A stretch of DNA of 64,000 nt. Origin: Terrihalobacillus insolitus (GTDB lineage: Bacteria > Bacillota > Bacilli > Bacillales > Amphibacillaceae). Shown piece by piece: positions 51,830 through 60,022 of this stretch. The notes under the pieces were generated by a model. That model was given only the letters and a program-made list of their open reading frames with translations, searched no databases and was not told where the DNA came from. The translations under genes were made by a program, and so were the position numbers. Position 1 is the stretch's first letter. Every line of letters begins with the position of its first letter. Location: assembly GCF_028416575.1 (NCBI RefSeq), contig NZ_JAMQKB010000010.1, positions 53,960 through 117,959 on the forward strand, given 5' to 3'.

Positions 51830-52252
51830 ATGGCTGTAATACAATACACAGAAGCAGATGTAGCTTTATTGGCGCGTTTAATGCGAGCTGAGGCTGAAGG
51901 TGACGGTCGACTTGGTATGCTAATGGTAGGCAATACTGGGGTGAACCGTGTTCGATCTAAATGCCTTGATTTTACTGACATTACTACGATAAGAAAAATG
52001 GTTTATCAAAGTCCAGGAGGTTTTGAAGCAACTCAAAAAGGATATTTTTACCAAAGGGCTAGAGAGCAAGATAAACGTCAAGCACGGAAGGCAATTAACG
52101 GAATGAAATATGATCCTGCTAGTAATTCCTTATGGTTTTTCCGTCCAGAGGGTAGTTGTCCAGCACAATGGTTCGGACAATGGAACACGGGAAGATATAA
52201 GTCCCACTGTTTCTTTGCACCAACAGCAGCCGAGTGTCCAGCCGTTTACTAA
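51830..52252 (+). CDS. cwlJ: Spore cortex lytic hydrolase CwlJ
   Basis: 140 residues, Hydrolase_2 fold: LLARLMRAEAEGDGRLGMLMVG by parts, with the catalytic Glu in RAEAEGDG, and NSLWFFRPEG near the end. No signal peptide, as usual for CwlJ. Breaks down cortex during germination, often set off by Ca-dipicolinate. Followed by gerQ, whose product is needed for CwlJ placement in the coat. Confidence 0.93.
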   Translation: MAVIQYTEADVALLARLMRAEAEGDGRLGMLMVGNTGVNRVRSKCLDFTDITTIRKMVYQSPGGFEATQKGYFYQRAREQDKRQARKAINGMKYDPASNSLWFFRPEGSCPAQWFGQWNTGRYKSHCFFAPTAAECPAVY

Positions 52253-52367
52253 ACTCACGGCTAGCCACATAAAAATACAAGGTTGTGAGTGATTCACACA
52301 ATAGTTAAAGCGATGGGGGTTGTACCGACAGCCCTTATCTCTATTATTTGAAGGGAGAGGTTTCAAT

Positions 52368-53039
52368 ATGAGTAATGAAAGGAAAAAGTCTGAGGGTAAT
52401 CCTCAAGCATCGGGAGGGAATCCGTATACTTCAGCAGTTCCAGGGTTTGACGCTGCGGGGGCTCAAGGCTTTGATGCAGCAGGTGCTCCTGGCTATGGCG
52501 CTGCGGGGGTTCCAGGATATGGCGCTGGTGCGGTTCCCAGCTACGGAGCTGCGGGGGTTCCAGGATATGGTGGTGCAAATGCTCCTGAATACGCTTTTCC
52601 AGGGTATGATTTTGGTGGCTATGGACAAAGCCCATATTACTATCCACAAACACCGACACCAGGATTCCAGCAAGGCAACTTCCAAGGTTATCCATATCCT
52701 GCAGGACCTACAGGCAGTGTACCATCAGTCCCAGATGCACCTGGATTATTACCAGCTGAGCAATCGTACATCGAAAACATTTTGCGTCTAAACCGTGGAA
52801 AGCAAGCCACAGTTTATATGACTTTCGAAAACAATGACCGCTGGAATGCGAAGGTTTTTAAAGGTATTGTTGAGGCAGCTGGAAGGGATCATATCATTCT
52901 TAGTGACCCTGAATCAGGAAAACGCTACCTTCTATTAATGGTGTATCTGGACTACGTTACATTTGATGAAGAGTTAAACTATGAATATCCGTACGCTAAT
53001 GCAAACAACCAGCAGATGGCAGCATACCCACCAAGATAG
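52368..53039 (+). CDS. gerQ: Spore coat protein GerQ
   Basis: 223 residues from the ATG at 52368 (GGGAGAGG site). The N-terminal half is made of Pro-Gly-Tyr/Ala repeats such as PGYGAAGVPGYGAG. The C-terminal GerQ domain begins LPAEQSYIENILRLNRGKQ and contains DHIILSDPESGKRYLLLMVY. Cross-linked into the coat by transglutaminase and required with CwlJ for Ca-DPA germination. Co-directional with cwlJ, 115 bp downstream. Confidence 0.94.
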   Translation: MSNERKKSEGNPQASGGNPYTSAVPGFDAAGAQGFDAAGAPGYGAAGVPGYGAGAVPSYGAAGVPGYGGANAPEYAFPGYDFGGYGQSPYYYPQTPTPGFQQGNFQGYPYPAGPTGSVPSVPDAPGLLPAEQSYIENILRLNRGKQATVYMTFENNDRWNAKVFKGIVEAAGRDHIILSDPESGKRYLLLMVYLDYVTFDEELNYEYPYANANNQQMAAYPPR

Positions 53040-53057
53040 AACACGCACTATCAATAC

Positions 53058-53096
53058 AAAACCCTTGCTGTTAAACAAATAGACAGCAAGGGTTTT
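53058..53096. terminator. Terminator of gerQ
   Basis: AACCCTTGCTGT pairs with ACAGCAAGGGTT, then TTTTATT. The bases right after the gerQ stop (GAACACGCACTAT) look like a remnant right end of repeat family A. Confidence 0.85.
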
Positions 53097-53119
53097 TATT
53101 TCTTTTTTAAACCAACGGA

Positions 53120-53488
53120 CTACAAATACTTTATGATACCATACCCAAGAAATAACCAGCCAATGAGGAAGGCTAGTCCGCCAATTGGGGTGATCATCGC
53201 AAACACTTTTATACCAGTTGGCGCATATATGTACAACGTTCCTGAAAAAAGCAAAATACCTACAAAAAATAGCCATCCTGCCGTTGTAATGCTCGATGCT
53301 TGTACCTTTCCAACTAAGAAAGCTGTTAAAAAAAGCGCCATCGTATGAAACATTTGATAATTGACTGCCTTTTCCCATATTTTTAGTGCACTGTCTGAGA
53401 CTTTCCCATCAAGTCCGTGTGCTCCAAACGCACCAAGAGTCACTGCCAAAAAGCCATTAAGAATACCTAGTATTAAAAATAATTTCAT
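53120..53488 (-). CDS. ywdK: DUF423 membrane protein (YwdK)
   Basis: 122 residues, four predicted membrane helices. The start MKLFLILGILNGFLAVTLGA and the following GAFGAHGL are the DUF423 signature. Function unknown. Convergent with gerQ, same neighbours as B. subtilis. Confidence 0.92.
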   Translation of the reverse strand: MKLFLILGILNGFLAVTLGAFGAHGLDGKVSDSALKIWEKAVNYQMFHTMALFLTAFLVGKVQASSITTAGWLFFVGILLFSGTLYIYAPTGIKVFAMITPIGGLAFLIGWLFLGYGIIKYL

Positions 53489-53540
53489 GCCTATCCCCTT
53501 TCATTTAGTGGAAATTCTCTTTTTATCTTTAAATGGTTTT

Positions 53541-53650
53541 AGCCCCCCCACCTATAAGCGAAGCGTAGGTGGGAATTTCCAATCAGGTGGAGTCGAGACT
53601 CCATCTGATTCCCCGATGTTTCAGCCTGCTGAAACGAGTTCGCTAGCGAG
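53541..53650 (-). repeat. Family C hairpin repeat, copy C1 (fullest)
   Basis: Three hairpins in a row: CCCACCTA/TAGGTGGG; AATCAGGTGGAGTC/GACTCCATCTGATT; TTTCAGC/GCTGAAA, ending at GAGTTCGC. It lies between ywdI and ywdK. Confidence 0.8.
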
Positions 53651-53673
53651 TGTTTAACATCCCCTTCAAGAAA

Positions 53674-53970
53674 TTAAAAGTCAAAAATAGACTCCCCATT
53701 AGCCTCTTCAGCATTGATTTTTGGTACCCCGGTTTTTGAATCCGAAATCACATTGTTTTGTTGTTTCAATGGTTGTGTGGAATCACCAATCATCGCATCC
53801 AGCTCTTTTTTGCTTGGGTTTTCTGAGTTAGTCTTATCTTCCTCTAAAACCAAATCACACAATAACCTTACCGCGCGAATGTGCTCCCTCACAAACTCTG
53901 TATGCTCTTTTCTTAGAGCCTCTTGAATTTCTATTTGCATTTTCTTTAACACAGCACGATTGGAAATTGC
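53674..53970 (-). CDS. ywdI: YwdI family protein
   Basis: About 98 residues. The GTG at 53970 is preferred since GGGAG lies eight bases upstream; an ATG at 53982 touches the site. N-terminal helix (VLKKMQIEIQEALRKEHTEF) and AVRLLCDLVLEED resemble YwdI/DUF5327. The tail is polar and disordered. Function unknown; position after ywdK supports the call. Confidence 0.75.
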   Translation of the reverse strand, partial: AISNRAVLKKMQIEIQEALRKEHTEFVREHIRAVRLLCDLVLEEDKTNSENPSKKELDAMIGDSTQPLKQQNNVISDSKTGVPKINAEEANGESIFDF

Positions 53971-54144
53971 CACGTTGATCATCTCCCACACTTTATTCCC
54001 TTCTTTTTATAGTATAACAGAAATGTACACCAACCTCATTTTGAACATCCTCTTATAGAAAACCAAAAAAGCCTTGCGGTCGTATCCCATGACCCAAGAC
54101 CTTTCACTCGATGCTATGTCATTCGTATCGTTCATTCTATTGCT

Positions 54145-54282
54145 TTAAGCGTTTATTCTTTCTTCTACTTCTTCTTCTTCATAGCGAGCATACAACCATT
54201 GTACAAATTCTAACTCGTTTTCCATGAGCTTTCGTTCTAGTTCTTTCTCCATATCTCCCACAAAGCTATTAAAGCTGATCAT
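54145..54282 (-). CDS. Small acidic helical protein, 45 aa
   Basis: ATG at 54282 follows TAGGGGGA with usual spacing. The peptide (MISFNSFVGDMEKELERKLM, then ENELEFVQWLYARYEEEEVE) is a likely amphipathic helix, strongly charged. I believe similar short proteins occur in other bacilli but know no function. Confidence 0.6.
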   Translation of the reverse strand: MISFNSFVGDMEKELERKLMENELEFVQWLYARYEEEEVEERINA

Positions 54283-54770
54283 ATGAAGCGATTCCCCCTA
54301 ACACCGAATATGTACTTTTATACCCCGTCCGATTATGTATACTATATCAAGTATAGCGCTTTCACATTACTACTTTCAACAAAATTTAAGAAATAATATT
54401 AGAATACACTGAATTTCACCCCATAAAAACCCAATTAATTACAATACCATCCGTCTTTTTCCAACTTATTTCCCTTTTTATGCTACCATTGCCATTAAAA
54501 AATCGAACTAATGGACTATCATTTCCAATTTACTATGTAGTAGCAACCACTCCTCTCGTTTATAAACTCATGTCCCAAAATTAAAATGAAGAGAATTATG
54601 TACAATCTTTATGTTATAGCCAAAGTTAACTCCATGTCTTCATTACCCTACAAAAAAACCAATTAAACTTTATTTTAATAAAATTTTACTTTTTTCTTAA
54701 AATTTTCGTATTTAATAAATCTTTATGGGGGTCAAAATCATTAGAATTCTGTTTTTTCAAAAGAAAAAAA
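54283..54770. other. AT-rich gap without genes
   Basis: About 490 bases of low-GC DNA with no open frame, hairpin with T-run or repeat that I can support. Confidence 0.5.
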
Positions 54771-54795
54771 AGAGAGCAGCTAATAGCTGAACTCT
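54771..54795 (-). terminator. Terminator of the acyltransferase gene
   Basis: AGAGCAGCT, AAT, AGCTGAACTCT forms a hairpin with one bulge; on the minus strand a T8 run follows. Confidence 0.75.
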
Positions 54796-54804
54796 TGAAT
54801 CACC

Positions 54805-55896
54805 CTACCTTGTATAATAGTTGTGATTAACGGTACTTCCCGTTTTCTGTGGAAAGGTGTTGGTTCCCTTTTTGTTCATTCGATCGTTCATTGCCGAATT
54901 TACTTTCTTATTGCGCTTAAGGAGTTCCTTCCAGAATGTTAATTTCCCTTCCACAACTGGCTGCCATATACCTACCACCCATTTGTTTGAGAGTACAAAA
55001 ACGATGGTCAGTGAAACAACTCCCGCACCAAGTAAGTCTAATAGGTTATCGACCTGTATCAAGTCTGTTGTCCTAAACAACCAGATAAAAATACCATGAA
55101 GCAGATAAACATATAGTGTCCTTTGACCGAGGCTGGTCCATCGAAACTGCTTTTTCGGTATAAACGCGAATACACTGACTGACATGGCAAACCCAAGTAT
55201 ATACACACCTAATCGGATAAAACCACCGTACACTGGCATGTTTAAAGTGGCATAGGATTTGGATTCAAGAAGCCACCCAACTGAAAAACTAGGTGAAATC
55301 GCTAAACCTATTGCTGCAAGGAGTAGGATGCCTATTCCTGTTAGCCGAACCGCTTTTGTTTTAAGTAGTGCGAGGTGTTCCTTCTTTACCCAGTATCCGA
55401 TTAAAAAAAATGGAAAGAATACAAAGGTTCTAGACAGGCTGAACATGTGACCAATATCACTCATATAACCAATGAAAATACCGACTAGAATTGCAGTCAT
55501 AATCCCAATAAGGGGGGATATCCGCTTGTACAGGAGTAACAAAATATGCCAACAAAACAAACTTAGCAAAAACCAAAGCGCCCATTGTGGATAAAACAAG
55601 GTATTGTACCAGTCGATTTTGTCAATAAAAAAGAAATAGGCGGTATAAAAAAGTTGAAAAAACAAGTACGGATACAGCAGTTTTTTTGCAAGTTTCGCAA
55701 TGTACGTAAAATCACCTAATCCTTTTGCAAAAAAACCAGCAAGAAAAATAAAAGCGGGCATGTGAAAAAAGTAAATCCAGAGGTACAGGGTCTCGATTGC
55801 TTTTGATTCACTTACCATCGGTTGAATGACATGCCCAAAGACTACAAGGAAGATCAAGGCCAGCCTTGCATTATCCATATAAGCATCACGCTGCAT
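54805..55896 (-). CDS. Membrane acyltransferase family 3 (fucose 4-O-acetylase-like)
   Basis: 363 residues from the ATG at 55896; AAAAGGA lies nine bases upstream and touches the earlier ATG. Around ten membrane helices. N-terminal RDAYMDNARLALIFLVVFGH holds the conserved Arg and His, and FFHMPAFIFLAGFFAKG is the family signature. Expected to transfer acetyl groups to a cell-surface sugar or lipid; target unknown. Ends in a basic cytoplasmic tail. Confidence 0.85.
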   Translation of the reverse strand: MQRDAYMDNARLALIFLVVFGHVIQPMVSESKAIETLYLWIYFFHMPAFIFLAGFFAKGLGDFTYIAKLAKKLLYPYLFFQLFYTAYFFFIDKIDWYNTLFYPQWALWFLLSLFCWHILLLLYKRISPLIGIMTAILVGIFIGYMSDIGHMFSLSRTFVFFPFFLIGYWVKKEHLALLKTKAVRLTGIGILLLAAIGLAISPSFSVGWLLESKSYATLNMPVYGGFIRLGVYILGFAMSVSVFAFIPKKQFRWTSLGQRTLYVYLLHGIFIWLFRTTDLIQVDNLLDLLGAGVVSLTIVFVLSNKWVVGIWQPVVEGKLTFWKELLKRNKKVNSAMNDRMNKKGTNTFPQKTGSTVNHNYYTR

Positions 55897-56154
55897 ATGT
55901 CTCATTCCTTTTTAGAAAATTTAATAGCAGGGGATTTCCTTTCTTTCTACCCTGTTTACCAAATTTTCGCATAGTAATGAAACAATTTGAACCGTCGTTA
56001 ACCAATTGTAAGCAGAACAAAATCCAATTGTTATGTAATTGAAAAAATCGTTACTATTGTAATACGGTGGGGAATTATCAAAATCAACAGCCTTCTAAAC
56101 TGTGGGTTCGCAGGTTTATTTTATTTTAATACGGCGGGGAATTATCCCCACCAT

Positions 56155-57027
56155 TTATGCATTTTTTCGTGCTTTCTTTTTCGCTGGAGTTGTTTTTTTG
56201 GATGCTGCTGTTTTCTTGCCTGTCGTTGCCTTTTTCTTGGCACTCGGTTTATCTTTTTTGGCTCGGTCTAACGATGCTTGAAGTGCATCCATTAAGTTTG
56301 TCACATTGTCAGGTACTGGTTTATCTTTGGCAGTTGTGGTTTGATCTTTGTTTTTCTTTTCCTCAATTAAATCTAGCAATGCTGTTCGGTATTCGTCTTT
56401 ATATTTTTCTGGATCAAATGTGGTGGTGAGTTGTTCAATTAACATTTTAGCAGTGTCAAGCTCTTTTTTTGCCGTTTCCGCTTCTTCTGGAACGTTTGGA
56501 ACATCTTGTACGTCCCTTACTTCATCTGGATAATGAATTGTTTCCACAACTAATGTGTTCTCATATACTCGAATGGCAGCCAGTTGTTCCTTTGACCGAA
56601 TCATCATTTTTGCTACACCAATTTTCCCAGTATCTTTTAATGCTTTTCTTAATAATGTGTATGCTTTTGATCCACCTTCATTTGGGGACAGGTAATAGCT
56701 ACGTTCAAAATAAATTGGATCTATTTCCTCCAATTGGACAAAATCCATGATTTCTACCGATCGATCTGTCTCCTCTTTTTTCAATTCCTCAAGTTCTTCT
56801 TCATCTAAAATAACAAATTTGTTTTTTGCATATTCATATGCTTTCACGATCTCATCGTTCTTGACTTCTTTTTCACAAACAGGACAAACTCGTTCATACT
56901 TGATCGGTGATTGGCATTCTTTATGAAGTTGTCTAAGTTTAACATCCTTGTTTTCTGTCGCTGCATGAAGCTTGACCGGAATATTCACAAGCCCAAAGCT
57001 GATGGTACCCTTCCACATGGTGTGCAT
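56155..57027 (-). CDS. ku: Non-homologous end-joining protein Ku
   Basis: Binds DNA ends and recruits LigD. 290 residues, ATG behind GGAGG. The Ku core starts MWKGTISFGLVNIPVKLH; a zinc-like CPVCEKE site and IYFERSYYLSPNEGGSKAY follow. The C-terminus (from ~245) is a Lys/Ala-rich basic tail as in spore-forming bacilli. No intact ligD is adjacent: a short ligD-like start lies on the other strand at 57156. Confidence 0.95.
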   Translation of the reverse strand: MHTMWKGTISFGLVNIPVKLHAATENKDVKLRQLHKECQSPIKYERVCPVCEKEVKNDEIVKAYEYAKNKFVILDEEELEELKKEETDRSVEIMDFVQLEEIDPIYFERSYYLSPNEGGSKAYTLLRKALKDTGKIGVAKMMIRSKEQLAAIRVYENTLVVETIHYPDEVRDVQDVPNVPEEAETAKKELDTAKMLIEQLTTTFDPEKYKDEYRTALLDLIEEKKNKDQTTTAKDKPVPDNVTNLMDALQASLDRAKKDKPSAKKKATTGKKTAASKKTTPAKKKARKNA

Positions 57028-57155
57028 TACACAAACCTCCTTCTCGACGGATTAACGTAATCAGTACGTTCTAGACATATTTTGCCTCACAAAAAAACTT
57101 TTATGATTAGCGCGATATGAACCTGTAAACGATAAGACAAAAGGAGGATGTCGTA

Positions 57156-57209
57156 ATGAAGTTAATGCAGCCAATCCAAAGCGAGAGTTTTCCACAGGGG
57201 AACAATTGA
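57156..57209 (+). pseudogene. Possible N-terminal remnant of ATP-dependent DNA ligase ligD
   Basis: ATG behind AAAGGAGG opens MKLMQPIQSESFPQGNN and stops. This looks like the start of bacterial LigD (M-x-MxP, then x-GxxWxYExKxDGxR), cut off before the catalytic Lys. Divergent from ku, as expected for a former ku-ligD pair. A strong hairpin (AAGCCACGC/GCGTGGCTT) follows at once. The match is short, so identity is uncertain. Confidence 0.45.
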
Positions 57210-57600
57210 AAGCCACGCAATTAAAGCGTGGCTTAAATATTTATTTATCCTTTATCTTTTTACGGGCGAGAAGACCCCCCTTTTGTGATTCAAGAAGGCA
57301 TTGTATATGAAGCAGATATTTTGGACGATACTGCAGAACATACCACTCTAAAAGTAGGAGAAAAAATTTTATGAATCAAAATTCAAAGTGAATAAAAGAA
57401 CAATGGAAGTGACTAGGGAATTAAAAAACTCCTATAGTGGTCATTGTCAATGGTATCATGTAACTTTCATACCACCTGTATTAACGGATAACCTTGTTAG
57501 TACTGATGATGCAATGAAAGAATACTGTTATAAGCTTTTGTCAGCTTGTAGGTAATTAGACATTTCTTATTTTTGAGGTTATAATTACTTATAAGAAAAC
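57210..57600. other. Gap with hairpin and coding fragments
   Basis: Starts with the AAGCCACGC/GCGTGGCTT hairpin, followed by GGGCGAGAAGACCCCCC. Then two short plus-strand fragments: VIQEGIVYEADILDDTAEHT (ends 57374) and NSYSGHCQWYHVTFIPP (ends 57555). It may be the end of a TnpB-type insertion sequence plus debris; not proven. Confidence 0.35.
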
Positions 57601-57606
57601 ATAAAA

Positions 57607-57637
57607 TAACCGAGAATGCAGGACACATTCTCGGTTA
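57607..57637. terminator. Hairpin in antisense region of toxin locus 2
   Basis: AACCGAGAATG, seven bases, CATTCTCGGTT: perfect 11-bp stem. Corresponds in position to the hairpin at 8634-8668 in the other toxin locus. Confidence 0.6.
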
Positions 57638-57699
57638 GCACGGTAAGCAGTTCGGGAGGAGATCCCCTCTGGACTACCTTAAAACAAGGAAGCAAAGAA

Positions 57700-57738
57700 A
57701 GAACCCTACCCTATTGATTGCGAGTCAGCGGGGTGGGG
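57700..57738 (-). terminator. Terminator of toxin gene 2
   Basis: GAACCCTACCC pairs with GGGGTGGGGTTC (G-T and A-C mismatches) directly after the toxin stop codon; TTTCTTTG follows on the minus strand. Confidence 0.65.
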
Positions 57739-57739
57739 T

Positions 57740-57850
57740 TCATTTCTTGTCTATCATATCTTTTATGAGATTCATGATGTATTGGAGCAATGTAACAAAG
57801 AATGTTCCAGCTGCAAACAGTATCAGAAATATTGCCGCGATGTTTTCCAA
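57740..57850 (-). CDS. Small holin-like toxin peptide (type I TA-like), 36 aa
   Basis: TTG start after GGAGGG. The peptide has one hydrophobic helix (ENIAAIFLILFAAGTFFVTL) and a charged tail (NLIKDMIDKK), as in small Firmicutes holin-like toxins. The locus has the same order as that at 8.5 kb: toxin, terminator hairpin, small hairpins, perfect hairpin. Toxicity and antisense control are inferred. Confidence 0.6.
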   Translation of the reverse strand: MENIAAIFLILFAAGTFFVTLLQYIMNLIKDMIDKK

Positions 57851-58147
57851 TATTATCCCTCCTTCCACCAATTAATGCTTACATTAAAAATTGGTGTCCA
57901 GAGGTCAAAGTGAGTGGTCCCCACCCTCACAACGTCTCGTGCTTAACTCTATTGTACCTCATTTTAGTTATATTTGGATACTGTCTTCTAATTCGATCAG
58001 GTTGTTTGTGCCCTTTTTTAATTCATACTATAATACTAAAGTATCGTACGACATCTATCCTAACAGAGGGGGATATCCAAATAAGGCGCCTATTTTTAGA
58101 CATAAGATCACTTCCGAACTAAGATTTAATAAAACATATAGAATTTA

Positions 58148-58324
58148 TTACTCACTACGTTTTTTCAATAACAGATACAAAATAACAACCAAAATTATGA
58201 AGTTAGCAATTTGAAACATCCCTAAAAGGTCTGTGTGTTCAAAAATGACTTGAATCGGTGAAATTTGATACAGTATAAATCCTAATATAAATGAACCAAG
58301 AATAACTAAAAAAGTGTAGAGCAT
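58148..58324 (-). CDS. Small two-helix membrane protein, 58 aa
   Basis: ATG behind AAGGAGAG. Two hydrophobic segments (LYTFLVILGSFILGFILYQI and ANFIILVVILYLLL) and a basic end (KKRSE). No family recognised. It is the last gene in the run of secreted-protein remnants on this strand. Confidence 0.6.
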   Translation of the reverse strand: MLYTFLVILGSFILGFILYQISPIQVIFEHTDLLGMFQIANFIILVVILYLLLKKRSE

Positions 58325-58360
58325 AATTTCTCTCCTTGCTTTTTAGACCTCTTCTACTTC

Positions 58361-59089
58361 TTATTTACCAATCTCAAAACTTTCATCCCATGCCCATTTA
58401 TCGCCAGTGTGTGTCGAAAAGTTTATCCCGACTCCGCAGAATGAAATGAAACCTTTCTCACTATACCAAGGATGGAAATATCCACCTGCAAATGTAAAGG
58501 TTTGTCCTCTCTTAGATTCCGGGATCCTTAATGTTTCCTTTCCAAATCCGTTAATCTCTAAAGCAGTATAAGTTTCACCTAAATCAAATGACCAATCAGT
58601 ACCTTCTAAATCCGTTGGATCATGAGTAACGTTATAATAATCGTATTTTGTTGAACCGTATATATCTTCATATCTCCAATAAACAGAGCTACTGTCAAGT
58701 GATGCAACTTTTGTTGCATTACTTCCCCAAGAGATAGCGAATAAATCTTTCTTGTTTGCGCGTGGTTGTTGGTCCCAACGGAATTTATTGTATAGCCGAT
58801 ATTCGAACTCAGTACCGTTGTAGGTCAGCCCATCATAAATTATATAAGTTTGTCCTTGCCAAATACCGTCAGCATCATCCCATCCGTCATTAGTATAACT
58901 AGAATAGTCCGTATTTATTGTAAAAGTATCTTGTTCTTTATTTTCTTTTACCTTTTTGCTTAGTTTTTCTTTTACTTCCTTTATACTTTTTCCTTTTAGG
59001 ATTCAGGTTAAAGAAAAAAGAAGATCCACTATAAAAACAGAATCTCCTTCTATTACAAAATTAAAATGACTTTCAATATTTAATTCCAT
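58361..59089 (-). pseudogene. Decayed secreted-protein gene, paralogue of the 60.0-60.9 kb gene
   Basis: A 243-codon frame starting at ATG 59089 is broken by an in-frame TGA at 59005-59003. The remaining 213 codons carry a long product with no usable start. Its RLYNKFRWDQQPRANKKDLF, AISWGSNATKV and YRW/YEDIYGST parts align with SRFQWSGVPSFKMTDILAIS and YRHIYGTQ of the gene at 60.0-60.9 kb. Function unknown. Calling the TGA a mutation is inference; the first 28 codons could belong to something else. Confidence 0.55.
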
Positions 59090-59868
59090 GTTGCCCAGTA
59101 TTGCTTTATAGGTTGATTTTTGATTAGTTTAGAATGGTTATATCCTGCATAAAGCGATAAATGATTTAATCCTTTAATAATATGAATCCCTGTAATTCCA
59201 GACAGATAATATGTAGTACCATCTACGCTTTTCCTCACATCAAATTTTATCATTTCTTCTCTAGTACTACTATTTACCGTTGACCGGTATTCGTCATACT
59301 TTTCCCCGCTTTTAGAAACATAATGAAGTTTTGCATATCCAAACATTCGATACCACTCATTAAAACCTAATTGAAATGTATCTTTTGATTGGAAAACCAT
59401 AGGATTATTAACGTTAACAGCAAAATGAACTTTGGTGTAATAGGTTTCATACTCATCATTTTCACTGTTGGTATAAAAACTCGCTATAGGTTTTACATTA
59501 ATAGTAAGATTGTCGCCTTCTTCTCTTTCTGAATTGAGGATAAGTTCCATCGACTTTAAATCCTTAATGTTTAATTGCTGATTATCAAACTCTTCTAAAT
59601 AAGTAATAACTTCATTTAAGGGTGAATCACCCGATAACTCCTTAATCGTGCTTATCCCTATTTCGTTGAAACCCATCTTTTGAAGTGTCTGAACCGTTTC
59701 GTTACTCAAACTCTCGAAGTCTTTTTTCTCAGTTACATTAAGAGGGGGTGTTTTTTGTTCAATCACTTCCTTGTATGAAAAGTAGTGGAAAGCTTTAAAA
59801 AAGGTGAATATAAGAATGAATGCGACTATTAAACCACCCGTTATCTTAATAAGTGTAGTCTTATTCAA
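59080..59868 (-). CDS. Membrane-anchored protein of unknown function, 262 aa
   Basis: TTG at 59868, seven bases after AAAGGAGG, is the best start. One N-terminal membrane helix (ITGGLIVAFILIFTFFKAF), then an outside domain. A helical piece (ESLSNETVQTLQKMGFNEIG) resembles the GLSNEEIDSI/LENLGYTKEQ repeats of the neighbouring secreted protein. The C-terminal half is strand-rich. I do not recognise it. Confidence 0.65.
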   Translation of the reverse strand: MNKTTLIKITGGLIVAFILIFTFFKAFHYFSYKEVIEQKTPPLNVTEKKDFESLSNETVQTLQKMGFNEIGISTIKELSGDSPLNEVITYLEEFDNQQLNIKDLKSMELILNSEREEGDNLTINVKPIASFYTNSENDEYETYYTKVHFAVNVNNPMVFQSKDTFQLGFNEWYRMFGYAKLHYVSKSGEKYDEYRSTVNSSTREEMIKFDVRKSVDGTTYYLSGITGIHIIKGLNHLSLYAGYNHSKLIKNQPIKQYWATWN

Positions 59869-60022
59869 AGCACAACCTCCTTTGAGCAATAATAACATTA
59901 ATTTAAGTTTTATAATTATATTCGATCAAACCAGTATATAACATTCAAGTCCCCCTTAGATAGATTATTTCAGCTATCTAAAGGGAAAATTTGTTTGAAA
60001 ATGAACATTACCTTACAGTTTT

